The position numbers were made by a program, and so were the translations under genes. Positions 10,091 to 17,991 of a DNA stretch of 64,000 nt are shown one piece after another (positions within the stretch are counted from its first letter, which is position 1; every line of letters begins with the position of its first letter). The stretch lies in NCBI RefSeq assembly GCF_000380335.1, contig NC_021149.1, positions 3,276,501 to 3,340,500 on the forward strand, given 5' to 3'. Source of the stretch: Azotobacter vinelandii CA. Lineage in GTDB: Bacteria; Pseudomonadota; Gammaproteobacteria; Pseudomonadales; Pseudomonadaceae. The notes beneath the pieces were generated by a model. It was not told the origin of the DNA. It saw only the letters and a program-made list of their open reading frames with translations, and did not search any database.

Positions 10091-10333
10091 TCAATGCCGG
10101 GCCAGCCTGTCGATGAGCGCGCGGCAATGCCGGAACCCGGCTTCGCAGGCCGCCTCGATGCAATCCCAGGAACAATCGATATCGGTTTTTCGGGAGGTGA
10201 ACATTTCCTTGTCCCGGCGCACGCTGGCTCGGATGGTCCACTTCCGTCCCAGCCCGCGGTATGGCTCGACAGCCATATCGAATCCTTTGTACTTCTGCAC
10301 GTAAACAGCAACATCGGCACCTTTATTATTCAT
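10091..10333 (-). CDS. Small hypothetical cytoplasmic protein
   Basis: This 80-residue protein starts at ATG 10333 with a good CGGAGA site. The sequence begins MNNKGADVAVYVQKYKGFDM, contains YRGLGRKWTIRASVRRDKEMF and ends with a helix (IEAACEAGFRHCRALIDRL). The beta-rich first half and C-terminal helix suggest a small alpha/beta domain like several uncharacterised pseudomonad proteins. I do not recognise a function. It stands alone, upstream of phage-like fragments. Confidence 0.55.
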   Translation of the reverse strand: MNNKGADVAVYVQKYKGFDMAVEPYRGLGRKWTIRASVRRDKEMFTSRKTDIDCSWDCIEAACEAGFRHCRALIDRLARH

Positions 10334-10488
10334 ATTCTCTCCGTGATAGTGATGTTGGCCTGTCGAAACAGGCAGATAGGCACTCACAGCACGAAAAATC
10401 CTGCCCTAACCAAGGTTGTGTGGCAAGCACGCAGCAAGAGCGGGATCAGCCATGGCCTGCCCGTCGGGAGCGAGCCGGACGACATCAA

Positions 10489-10644
10489 ATCCAGCGAGCG
10501 CGGACGATTGCCTTGGATCTCGGGCTGATCGCCGATAGCGAAGACGTGACCCGGCAAGCGGTGCTTCTCCGGTTCGCCGTCGTCGGTGCGCACGATGCAG
10601 GCACGGTCGCTACCACCCGGCCCCTCCTGACCGGAACTGCCGAA
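10489..10644 (-). pseudogene. Degenerate fragment of a glycine-zipper exported protein
   Basis: The reverse-frame segment from FGSSGQ through VRTDDGE, VFAIGD and IQGNRPR parallels the C-terminal half of the intact protein at 27471-27860 (FGGSGQ, VRTDSGE, VFSAGD, IHGNRPR), with about half the residues identical over 52 positions. The signal peptide and glycine-zipper half are missing, and the frame continues into unrelated sequence on both sides. It is best read as a paralogous remnant belonging to a duplicated block. Confidence 0.65.
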
Positions 10645-10977
10645 CGGCACGCCGACAGCGACCGGTTTTCGGTAGGAAATAATGATGTCGGCTTCGTATC
10701 CCATCCGGTATCTGCCTGCGAAGTGCTCGGTACCGATGATGGCCTCGCCCACCCACGCACCACTCTCGCCCGGCCTCTACCGCGCATTGCCTTCAATCAC
10801 ATCGCTTGCGCACATCGGTCGAATATTGGCTCAAGTCAAAAATTCCGTACCTCGGGTACCGTAGGGTGCCGGCTCGGACGGCCCTGTCCTATGCGCCTGA
10901 ACCTGCGCAGCACAACGACGTTGACCGCCGCCCTTGCTCGCCCACTCCCCCATCAAACCAGGCCTGGAGGCACACGG

Positions 10978-11388
10978 ATGAATGGCCCCCTGATGCTCGT
11001 GATTTCCATTCTGGTCTACCTGATCCTGTCCGCCATGGTGATGGATCTGCTCATGGAACTGATAGCCCATGTTCTGCAAGGCAAGACCGGTCCCGATCCG
11101 GAAGACAATGCGAACGAGCCCCGGCCGATCACGCCGCAACAAGATGAGCGGAGGCCAAAAACCCTCCCCGAGCACGCGCCCGATACGCGACTGGACGATA
11201 GTCCCTGTCTTCCCCCAGCGTCCGGCCCCCCGGATTCAATCCCGGTATCCGCCTGGCTATTTCCACTTTCCGACTACGTTCTCGGCGTGATCGCAGTCAC
11301 CCGCTTCCAACCTCCGGCGATCCTGCCTGCCCGTTCCGGGCCATTCCTTTATCTGATTACCCGACGGCCTTATATGAGAAAATCATGA
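10978..11388 (+). CDS. Small single-pass membrane protein, copy 1
   Basis: This 136-residue protein starts at ATG 10978 after a CTGGAGG site. It has one hydrophobic segment (LVISILVYLILSAMVMDLL) followed by an acidic, proline-rich tail. The first 100 residues are clearly related to the protein at 28689-28997, and the upstream DNA and reading order are also shared. Copy 1 reads on past the point where copy 2 stops, so its last ~35 residues may be an accidental extension. No function is recognised. Confidence 0.55.
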   Translation: MNGPLMLVISILVYLILSAMVMDLLMELIAHVLQGKTGPDPEDNANEPRPITPQQDERRPKTLPEHAPDTRLDDSPCLPPASGPPDSIPVSAWLFPLSDYVLGVIAVTRFQPPAILPARSGPFLYLITRRPYMRKS

Positions 11389-11433
11389 ATACATAAGATA
11401 ATCTGTAGCGAACTATCTAAGAGGAGATGCTCA

Positions 11434-12705
11434 ATGCTGGACCTTGCGGCGGCGTTCATCGCGCTGACGACGCTTTTCACTTATCTCAACTACCGCCTGA
11501 TCCGTCTCCCTCCGGCAATCGGAGTCATGATCGGGGCCCTTCTCCTCTCGCTGCTCGCTTATGGCCTGTCGGCGCTGGGTTATCCGGTACTCGAGCTGGA
11601 AATCCAGGAAATGATCCGCCGGATCGATTTCTCCGACATTCTGATGACCTGGTTCCTGCCCGCGCTGCTGTTCGCCGGTGCCCTGCACGTCAATCTGGAC
11701 GATTTGCGCAGCTACAAGTGGCCGATCACCTTTCTCGCCACGGGCGGCGTACTGATCGCCACATTCGTGGTTGCCGGCCTGGCCCATTACACCTTTGCCC
11801 TATTCGGCTGGCAGGTCAGTTTCATTTACTGCCTGCTGTTCGGCGCACTCATCTCGCCGACCGATCCCATCGCGGTAATGGGCATTCTCAAAAGCAGCGG
11901 CGCTCCCAAACCGCTGCAGACCACCATCGTTGGCGAATCGCTGTTCAACGACGGAACCGCCGTGGTGATGTTCAGCATCCTGCTGGGCGTCCTCATGATC
12001 GGCCACACCCCGACGATAGGCGAAGTGAGCCTGTTGTTCCTCAAGGAGGCCATCGGCGGGATCGTCTTCGGCCTGCTGCTGGGCTATGTCGTCTATCTGT
12101 TGCTGTCCAAGGTCAACGAATTCCAGCCATCGGTCATGCTGACACTGGCCCTGGTCTTCGGCGGTGCATCGCTAGCGGCGAAACTGCATGTTTCGGCACC
12201 GATCGTGATGGTGGTCGCCGGTCTGATCATCGGCAACCATGGCCGCCATCATGCCATGTCCGAGGAGTCGCGCCGCTATGTCGATGGCTTCTGGGTCCTG
12301 ATCGATGAAATTCTCAACGCCCTGCTGTTCGCCCTGATCGGCCTCGAACTGCTGGTGCTTCCTTTCACCTGGCTACATGTGGTCGCAGCGATCCTGCTTG
12401 GCGGAGCCGTCCTGTTAGCCCGGGTGCTAACCGTCGGCCCCGGGATCATCCTGATCCGCCAACTGAAGTCCGTGCAACTCCAGGTGGCTCCGGGAACCGT
12501 CCGCATCCTGTCCTGGGGTGGCCTGCGTGGCGGGGTTTCGGTGGCACTGGCCCTGGCGCTGCCCCTGGGCCCGGAGCGCGACCTGCTGCTGACCCTCACC
12601 TACATCGTGGTACTGGTCTCGATTCTGGTGCAGGGACTGACTATCGGACCGCTGGTGAAGTCATTGTATGGCAGCAATCCCGTCGAGGCCGAAGAAGCCC
12701 ACTGA
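11434..12705 (+). CDS. NhaP-type Na+(K+)/H+ antiporter
   Basis: This 423-residue inner-membrane protein has about 12 hydrophobic segments. Diagnostic CPA1 motifs are FGALISPTDPIAV (ion-binding region) and GESLFNDGTAVV (the ND pair), with WGGLRGGVSVALALALP near the C-terminus. It exchanges cations for protons and contributes to pH and salt homeostasis. It starts at ATG 11434 after AAGAGGAG. The family often has a longer cytoplasmic tail; here the protein ends shortly after the last membrane segment (EEAH), which is normal for short NhaP forms. It appears monocistronic. Confidence 0.9.
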   Translation: MLDLAAAFIALTTLFTYLNYRLIRLPPAIGVMIGALLLSLLAYGLSALGYPVLELEIQEMIRRIDFSDILMTWFLPALLFAGALHVNLDDLRSYKWPITFLATGGVLIATFVVAGLAHYTFALFGWQVSFIYCLLFGALISPTDPIAVMGILKSSGAPKPLQTTIVGESLFNDGTAVVMFSILLGVLMIGHTPTIGEVSLLFLKEAIGGIVFGLLLGYVVYLLLSKVNEFQPSVMLTLALVFGGASLAAKLHVSAPIVMVVAGLIIGNHGRHHAMSEESRRYVDGFWVLIDEILNALLFALIGLELLVLPFTWLHVVAAILLGGAVLLARVLTVGPGIILIRQLKSVQLQVAPGTVRILSWGGLRGGVSVALALALPLGPERDLLLTLTYIVVLVSILVQGLTIGPLVKSLYGSNPVEAEEAH

Positions 12706-12756
12706 ATACCAGGCTCCGAAAGCGCCCCATGGAAGGGGCATTCGTCTTCGCCCTAA

Positions 12757-12803
12757 AGCCATCGATTGCACGTCAAGTCCAGGCTTGCGGGCAATCGATG
12801 GCT
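12757..12803. repeat. 13-bp inverted repeat downstream of the antiporter gene
   Basis: AGCCATCGATTGC (12757-12769) is perfectly complementary to GCAATCGATGGCT (12791-12803) around a 21-nt loop. It lies between convergent genes and lacks a T-run; a weak GCCCC/GGGGC hairpin sits just before it. Termination or mRNA protection is likely. Confidence 0.6.
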
Positions 12804-12907
12804 ACCCGGCGACGGCAAACGCTCACCATAAGCCGAAACTCGGCCGGATCGGTACAGGGAGTGGCCCCAAGTCATCCCGCGGGCCTTGAGACAGGCTCTC
12901 CCAAACT

Positions 12908-13621
12908 TTACCGATAGCCTACCCCGCTTTCCGCTTGCCACAGCGCGCCAGGCGCTGCGCCCAGTCCATCGCTGTGTGTCATGCTCAACGCATGAAAGGT
13001 GGCCTTTCCGGCCCCCCTTCCGCCTATCTCCTCCTGGCTGTACATGCCGGCTTTGGCATACCACCTGTCGCTTCTGTACGAAGCCACGTCGAACCGGTAT
13101 TTCCCGACTTTGCCGTTGACCGTGACGGTAAGTTCCCCGTCGTGGGTCACAGTCGCCGAATAGGCCAGTCTGTTGCCAAGCCTGTAGCCTTCGAAAATGG
13201 GATCTTTCTTTTCCTCGCCGTTATATTGCGGTCGGTATTGCACATAGATTGTGCCGCCACTGATCTGCAACTTGAACGGCGGCTTCGTGCTGGTGCCATG
13301 AAACTGGCCGATGATCGCCTTTTTGCTGGCTGCTAAGGAGTCGACCGTGAGCGTTGCACTCAAACGGTGGATCTTGGCGCTGCCGAGGTGCCAGTTGGCC
13401 TCCTTATCGGCACCGTTGAGCAGTGTTTCCCTGAGTTCGGAGCGTGGGTAAATACTATTCGCAGTGCTTCTGATACCTGCGCCAGAAGAAGGTGCATAGA
13501 AAGTGATGGACCCATCGGCGTTGCGAACAAACCACTTCGACTCATATGTTTGAAGTTGTCTGGTCTGAATGATCATGGCCCCAACGGGTATAGTGAGATT
13601 CCACTGTGAAAGATCGATCAC
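12908..13621 (-). CDS. Polysaccharide lyase family 7 (alginate lyase)
   Basis: This 237-residue protein uses a GTG start at 13621, supported by AGGAG seven bases upstream and by the family-typical opening IDLSQWNLTIPVG. PL7 motifs are present: YPRSELRE, GQFHG (usually Q-I/V-H) and WYAKAGMYSQ. The single jelly-roll domain cleaves alginate by beta-elimination; the conserved Arg, His and Tyr are kept, while Phe replaces the usual Ile/Val between Gln and His, a position linked to uronate preference. There is no signal peptide, as in some pseudomonad PL7 enzymes. It stands alone and convergent to the antiporter. Confidence 0.85.
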   Translation of the reverse strand: MIDLSQWNLTIPVGAMIIQTRQLQTYESKWFVRNADGSITFYAPSSGAGIRSTANSIYPRSELRETLLNGADKEANWHLGSAKIHRLSATLTVDSLAASKKAIIGQFHGTSTKPPFKLQISGGTIYVQYRPQYNGEEKKDPIFEGYRLGNRLAYSATVTHDGELTVTVNGKVGKYRFDVASYRSDRWYAKAGMYSQEEIGGRGAGKATFHALSMTHSDGLGAAPGALWQAESGVGYR

Positions 13622-14350
13622 TTCACGACTCCTGAGTACGACAGGTTTTCATGATGGCATTTTTATACTAAAAAGCCATCAATTAGCCACTATCCATCCA
13701 TGAAGTAATGAAGCCGATCAGCAGTTCACACAGCCGTGCACCGAGCGATGGTAGAGCGGAGTTTCATGGCGCCGGACAGAGTCACCAGACCTGACGGCGA
13801 TGGCCTGGCCAGGAACCCAGCCCCCAGACCCACCACGAGACATGGAGCGTTTTCATTCCGATCGATCGTCCAAACGGACTATCTGCCTCCGGTCGGAGGC
13901 ACGGCTCCCGTAGACTGGTCGGCTTTGCACGCCGATGCCCATTCGCATGCCATATCCGATGCCTCCGTGCGTGGCCGCGCGTAATCCCCCCTCATCTCGG
14001 ACTTGGTGCTCAACGATGTTTCGAACGTAGCAGAGCGGTTACGCGCAGCAGAATTGGCGAAAATGCGCCAAAAACGGCAGAAGACCGGGCTCCCAAATGC
14101 CCGATAAATCAAGCTCGCCCCCAGCAACTCCAGGTGCTCCGAGCCGTCCCACCGCTTCTGTGTGACGCCGATGCTCGATTGGACATACGGGCACTAGAAG
14201 CCGCGCCAATAGCAGCCTGCAGGCTAGCGCGCGACGTCGCGTACCAAATTCGTCACACTTGACTTATTCGAAGGTGGGGTTCAGAGCGTTCCTGCTCGCT
14301 TGCCGCGACCGCAGGATCGCCCTCCACCTCTACTCGCTGCCGGGTCCGGC
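13622..14350. other. Gap without a convincing gene
   Basis: No frame here has a ribosome-binding site plus recognisable protein features. The short forward (13736-13984) and reverse (13879-14127) frames look like high-GC chance frames. I see no tRNA, repeat or terminator. Confidence 0.4.
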
Positions 14351-14779
14351 TCAGTCGATCAGGTCCGAGATATCCGAGCCTCGCCACGGCTGGGGCATGT
14401 CCTTCTGCGCACAGAGGCGCGCGGCATGTTCCCAACCGTTGCTGTCCTTGAAGGAGAACGCGGTACGGCTCTTGATTTCGTAGGTGGCGGTCGCCGGCTC
14501 GGTGCCGGAGGTATCGCCGCAGGATTGCTTCACGCGAAAGGTGGCCGGGCCGATCCGCTCGATCTTGTCGAAGATGCAATAGGAAGTCACCCATTGCAGC
14601 CCCTGGCGGCTCAACACGGCCGTACCGGCATTGCTCGCGGTACGGCAGGTCTCGTCGCTGCGGACATAATAGCCGCGCTCCAGCGGCAGCTCGCCGAGCG
14701 TCTCGGCCAGCGTGGCGGCAGGCAGCAACACGACGGCCGCGCCGCAAAGACCGGCGCGCAGTGCCAAGGAAGGAATCAT
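14351..14779 (-). CDS. Exported hypothetical protein with four cysteines
   Basis: This 142-residue protein starts at ATG 14779 after GGGGAG, giving a signal peptide (LRAGLCGAAVVLLPAATLAE). The mature part contains CRTASNAG, SYCIFDKIERIG, FRVKQSCGDTSG and AARLCAQKDMPQPWRG, so four cysteines could form two disulfides in the periplasm. I do not recognise the family. It follows the lipoprotein gene by 11 bp on the same strand and is almost certainly co-transcribed with it. Confidence 0.65.
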   Translation of the reverse strand: MIPSLALRAGLCGAAVVLLPAATLAETLGELPLERGYYVRSDETCRTASNAGTAVLSRQGLQWVTSYCIFDKIERIGPATFRVKQSCGDTSGTEPATATYEIKSRTAFSFKDSNGWEHAARLCAQKDMPQPWRGSDISDLID

Positions 14780-14790
14780 GGACTCCCCAC

Positions 14791-15123
14791 TCACTTCTTG
14801 CAGATGACGCCGGAGAAAAAGGAATTGCCCGCGCCGCCGTCGAGGCATCCCTTGCTGTCGATCTTCAGCGTACGAGTCTCGCCGGCGGCCGTCACATCCA
14901 CATTGTCGCCGCTGCGCTTGTAGGTGCCGTTGATCTTATCCTCGCTGCCGATCATGGTCAGCACGACTTGGTCGCCGGATTTGAAATCGAGAATGGTGAA
15001 CCACTGGCCGGACTCGGTCTTGCCATACGGGCCGGACAGCCCCGCACCGCCACCGCAAGCGGTCAGTGTGCCGATCAGCAAGCAGGCAGCCCCGGCCATC
15101 ATCGCCTTTTGAAAACCCATCAT
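14791..15123 (-). CDS. Small lipoprotein
   Basis: This 110-residue protein starts at ATG 15123 (AAAGGAG upstream). It has a lipoprotein signal with lipobox LTAC followed by GGGAGLSGPYG. The mature domain is beta-rich (WFTILDFKSGDQVVLTMIG, INGTYKRSGDNVDVTAAG) and ends with two cysteines (KGC, VIC). It is likely anchored in a membrane facing the periplasm. Function is unknown; the adjacent exported Cys-rich protein suggests the two act together. Confidence 0.65.
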   Translation of the reverse strand: MMGFQKAMMAGAACLLIGTLTACGGGAGLSGPYGKTESGQWFTILDFKSGDQVVLTMIGSEDKINGTYKRSGDNVDVTAAGETRTLKIDSKGCLDGGAGNSFFSGVICKK

Positions 15124-15233
15124 GCGCAAATCTCCTTTTATTATCGCGTCAGGTTCTAATGACGTATCAATATAGCCTGGATTTATGACGCATCAACTCC
15201 TTGCTGCGTACACAAGCGGAGCGTTGCCCCACC

Positions 15234-15338
15234 CTATTCGTACCCCATCCCCAGTTCCTGGGCCTGAGCCGCAAGCTCATCCATTGCCTGGCGGCGTTCC
15301 GCATCCCTGCGCTGCTTGTATGCCATGAGATCGGCGAG
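15234..15338 (-). pseudogene. C-terminal protein fragment cut by the repeat
   Basis: A reverse frame running straight out of the first dispersed repeat encodes LADLMAYKQRRDAERRQAMD, then a helical stretch ending GYE and a stop at 15234-15236. The amphipathic, Arg/Glu-rich composition looks like genuine protein. Its 5' part is missing exactly at the repeat boundary (15339), so it appears to be the tail of a gene truncated by repeat-associated rearrangement. Confidence 0.4.
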
Positions 15339-15413
15339 GTAGGGTGGACAACTCGCGCAGTGACTGCCCACCGTTTGTATCGGTAGACAAGGCTGCGCCG
15401 TTGTCTACCCTAC
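15339..15413 (+). repeat. Dispersed multi-hairpin repeat, copy R1
   Basis: First of at least nine same-orientation copies of a ~75-bp unit. The consensus architecture is an outer stem (GTAGGGT with ACCCTAC), a first hairpin (GTGGGTAA with TTACCCAC around a CTCGCGCAGCGA loop) and a second hairpin (GTAGACAA with TTGTCTAC around GGCTGCGCCG), which together fold as a three-way junction. R1 ends inside the stop codon of gcvT. Confidence 0.85.
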
Positions 15414-16507
15414 TTGCTTAGCAGCACCTTTCCATGGCGAACGAAGCGGGGTGGTGTGACCTGTGCCGGAAGCGGATGGCCCCGCAGGCTTGCGTGGACG
15501 ATATCGCCAATAGCAATCTCTCTCGGCAGGAGCACCAAGGCAATATAGGCTTCCAGCGTTGGGGAATAGGTTGCGCTAGTGATTTTTCCCTCACCATGCT
15601 CCGTAAATACCGTTTGCCGATCCCGCAGCAGCCCCTTGTCGACAAGTTTCAGGCCAAGGAACTGCCATCGCTGTGCGCGTGCGAACAGGGCATTTCGGCC
15701 TATGAAATCTCGCTCCGATGTCGTTTCCACCGACCAGGCCAGGCCCGCCTCGAAGGGGGAAAGCATTTCGTCCATGTCCCGTCCATACAGTCGCAAACCC
15801 GCTTCCGTACGTAGCGTGTCTCTCGCGCAAAAGCCGCAGGGTTTTACACCCACAGCCATCAAGGCATACCACAATGCCTCGGCTCGATTGGCTGGAAGTG
15901 TGATCTCGAAACCGTCTTCACCGGTATAACCCGTCGTCGCAACGAAGATCGATTCGACCTGGGCGCTGGAATACGCGGTGAGGCCGATGGTTGTCGGTCT
16001 GATTTCCGGCAATACATCCCACACCTTCGATCGGGCAGAGGGGCCTTGGATGGCTATCGTTGCAAAGGTTTCCGAATCAGAGCCGAGCAGCGATAGGGTG
16101 ACATCCAGCTTCCAGGTGTGCTGACAGGTTTTTATCCAGGCGAGATCCCGATCGCTCCGGTCGGCATCGATGATCAGACGATAACGGTCGTAATCCAGAC
16201 GATGAACGATCAGGTCGTCCATTACCCCGCCGTCATCATTGAGCATCGTGGTGTAAAGCGATTTACCGGGACGATCGAGTCGGTCGATGTCGTTGGCAAG
16301 CAGGCGAAGCAAGAACTTCCGAGTGTCAGGACCTTGAATGTCCAGATGGGTCAGCCAGGATACGTCGAACATGCCGCAATCACGGCGAACGGCATGATGT
16401 TCCGCAGTCACCGAGCCAAAGTTGACCGGCACTTCCCAGCCGCCGTGAGAGACGAAGCGGGCACCAAGAGCCCGGTGCACGGCATGAAGTGGCGATTTCT
16501 TGAGCAT
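15410..16507 (-). CDS. gcvT: Glycine-cleavage T-protein (aminomethyltransferase)
   Basis: This 365-residue protein has the GcvT pattern throughout: LHAVHRALGARFVSHGGWEV, GMFDVSWLTHLDIQGPD, a DDLIVHRL segment, and GYTGEDGFEI plus ARDTLRTEAGLRLYG in the folate domain. It transfers the aminomethyl group from H-protein to tetrahydrofolate. No gcvH, gcvP or lpd lies nearby, so it is an isolated paralogue or a GcvT-fold enzyme of another pathway. Its stop codon overlaps repeat R1, and a PIN/Phd toxin-antitoxin pair lies immediately upstream on the same strand. Confidence 0.85.
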   Translation of the reverse strand: MLKKSPLHAVHRALGARFVSHGGWEVPVNFGSVTAEHHAVRRDCGMFDVSWLTHLDIQGPDTRKFLLRLLANDIDRLDRPGKSLYTTMLNDDGGVMDDLIVHRLDYDRYRLIIDADRSDRDLAWIKTCQHTWKLDVTLSLLGSDSETFATIAIQGPSARSKVWDVLPEIRPTTIGLTAYSSAQVESIFVATTGYTGEDGFEITLPANRAEALWYALMAVGVKPCGFCARDTLRTEAGLRLYGRDMDEMLSPFEAGLAWSVETTSERDFIGRNALFARAQRWQFLGLKLVDKGLLRDRQTVFTEHGEGKITSATYSPTLEAYIALVLLPREIAIGDIVHASLRGHPLPAQVTPPRFVRHGKVLLSK

Positions 16508-16520
16508 CCCTTTTCCCTCG

Positions 16521-16898
16521 TTAAATCAACACCGCCAACTCCGTATAAGCCGCCACCTTGCTGTCCGCCGTGAGTAGCTTCATGGGTTCGGCCTTGGCCA
16601 CGGCTACCAACAGCCGATCAAAAGGGTCTTTGTGCAGAGGTTCAAGGCCCAGTAAGGCAAGGATGTGTTCTGCGCTCACGGGTAACTCCTGAATGCCCAG
16701 GTTTTGGCATTCTTCAATGACCTGTTCGAGCTGAAGATCCAGTTTGCCGAGATTCTGCTTGATGGCCATCTCCCAGAAGGAGGCGGTGCTGATGTAAATC
16801 TCGCTGGCCTTGCCCAGTAGCTTACGGGCTTTGGGGGTCAGCCTGGGGTCGTCGATCAATATCCAGAGCAGGATATGGGTGTCGATTAACAGCCTCAT
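16521..16898 (-). CDS. PIN-domain ribonuclease toxin (VapC-like)
   Basis: This 125-residue protein starts MRLLIDTHILLWILIDDPRL, with the first PIN aspartate in LIDTH. It has ASFWEMAIKQNLGKL with the conserved Glu, then KDPFDRLLVAVA with the third acidic pair and a final Asp in LTADSKV. PIN toxins cleave RNA with a Mg2+-bound acidic centre. It overlaps the upstream antitoxin gene by 4 bp (ATGA), the usual coupling of type II toxin-antitoxin pairs. Confidence 0.9.
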   Translation of the reverse strand: MRLLIDTHILLWILIDDPRLTPKARKLLGKASEIYISTASFWEMAIKQNLGKLDLQLEQVIEECQNLGIQELPVSAEHILALLGLEPLHKDPFDRLLVAVAKAEPMKLLTADSKVAAYTELAVLI

Positions 16899-17140
16899 GC
16901 CGAACCCTTGCCTTCGAAACCGGCCAAGGCTTCGCCGGGCAGTTCGGCATCAAAGTCGTCGGCTACGCGAATCTGGCCTTTCAGGGTGCCGTAGCGCAGC
17001 CGGACAGGCTTGCCAGCGGCCACAAGACGGGCCATAGGGCGACCGTGCTTGGCAATGATGATTTCTCGCCCATCGCTGGCGGCATCCACAAGGCGGGATA
17101 GGTTGTTTTTGGCATCGGCCAGCGAGATGGTTTCCATCAT
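16895..17140 (-). CDS. Phd/YefM-family antitoxin
   Basis: This 81-residue protein reads METISLADAKNNLSRLVD, then GREIIIAKHGRPMARLV, the classic Phd/YefM N-terminal DNA-binding fold, and ends in an acidic toxin-binding tail (VADDFDAELPGEAL). It neutralises the downstream PIN toxin and probably represses its own promoter at the palindrome just upstream (17150-17171). Confidence 0.9.
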   Translation of the reverse strand: MMETISLADAKNNLSRLVDAASDGREIIIAKHGRPMARLVAAGKPVRLRYGTLKGQIRVADDFDAELPGEALAGFEGKGSA

Positions 17141-17149
17141 GCCCCATAG

Positions 17150-17171
17150 ATTTGGCTAGATTTAGCCAAAT
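17150..17171. promoter_or_regulatory. Palindromic operator of the PIN/Phd operon
   Basis: ATTTGGCT (17150-17157) and AGCCAAAT (17164-17171) form a perfect inverted repeat 10-31 bp upstream of the antitoxin start, the expected place for an autoregulatory operator. Confidence 0.7.
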
Positions 17172-17284
17172 ATCATAGGAAGTCAGCAGGTGGTTCGCAA
17201 GGCTCTGTTGCTTGTGCAACGATTGGCGAAGGCCGATTCGAATTCGGGGCACAGATCGGCGGTATCGAGCAGAGCTACGTAGCC

Positions 17285-17359
17285 ATAGGGTGGGTAACTC
17301 GCACAGCGATTACCTATCGTTTGTATCGGTAGACAAGGCTGCATCGTTGTCTACCCTAC
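17285..17359 (+). repeat. Dispersed multi-hairpin repeat, copy R2
   Basis: Complete copy between the Phd gene and the membrane protein gene. The first hairpin is slightly degenerate (TTACCTATCG) and the second has one changed loop base (GGCTGCATCG). Confidence 0.85.
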
Positions 17360-17434
17360 GCGCTCGCTCTCTTGATACACCGGCGACCGGTGGTGAATAG
17401 TGGCCGCCCTCTTACACTCGACGAAGACATACCC

Positions 17435-17830
17435 ATGCAATTGATCAGAAGCATTCCCCTGCTGTTGTTCGTTTTCCTGGCTTACAACGCGGTCATGATG
17501 ACCGGCACCGGCAACCTCGATGGCGTGCTGTTTCAAGGGACTTTGCTGTCCGGCGCACAATGGCTTTTCACCACTTCGGACTTGCTGTTGACGCTGGCCC
17601 TGGTCGCCTTGGGCGGCGAAGTAGTCAAGTCCACCCGCTCCGGCAATGCTTCGGTCATAGACCATGCCCTGTCCATGCTGCTGTTCGTGGCCTTCCTGGT
17701 GGAGTTCATAGGCTATAGCGCGGCGGGGACTACGACGTTCTTCCTCATGACCCTCATGTCCTTCATCGACGTGCTGGCTGGATTCACCGTCACCATTTCC
17801 TCCGCCCGGCGCGACGTAGGGTACAACTGA
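17435..17830 (+). CDS. Small integral membrane protein of unknown function
   Basis: This 131-residue protein starts at ATG 17435. It has four hydrophobic segments (IPLLLFVFLAYNAVMM, LLLTLALVALGG, ALSMLLFVAFLVEFIGY, FFLMTLMSFIDVLAGFTV) with short loops, and ends ISSARRDVGYN. It is a plausible inner-membrane protein. No family assignment is made. It is the only forward-strand gene within the repeat-bounded array before the PD-(D/E)XK gene, and lies between copies R2 and R3. Confidence 0.65.
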   Translation: MQLIRSIPLLLFVFLAYNAVMMTGTGNLDGVLFQGTLLSGAQWLFTTSDLLLTLALVALGGEVVKSTRSGNASVIDHALSMLLFVAFLVEFIGYSAAGTTTFFLMTLMSFIDVLAGFTVTISSARRDVGYN

Positions 17831-17856
17831 CGGAAACCTGTTCCTGCCAGAGCTAC

Positions 17857-17893
17857 CTTCCCCCGCTGCCGCCAAGCCGGCAGCCTGGGGAAG
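17857..17893. terminator. Nested hairpin after the membrane protein gene
   Basis: Two stacked stems, CTTCCCC/GGGGAAG (17857-17863, 17887-17893) and GCTGCCG/CGGCAGC (17865-17871, 17878-17884), form a long hairpin 27 bp after the stop. The same GCTGCCG-CCAA-CGGCAGC core recurs at 26095-26114. Confidence 0.6.
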
Positions 17894-17898
17894 TTCCG

Positions 17899-17966
17899 AG
17901 GCGAACTCGCGCAGCGATTACCACCGTTTGCATCGGTAGACAAGGCTGCGCCGTTGTCTACCCTAC
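17899..17966 (+). repeat. Dispersed multi-hairpin repeat, copy R3 (left arm degraded)
   Basis: The second hairpin and right outer arm are intact (GTAGACAA to CCCTAC), while the left outer arm and first hairpin stem are degenerate and merge with the preceding terminator-like hairpin. Confidence 0.75.
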
Positions 17967-17991
17967 CGGCTGCCACACGGCACGATGACCA

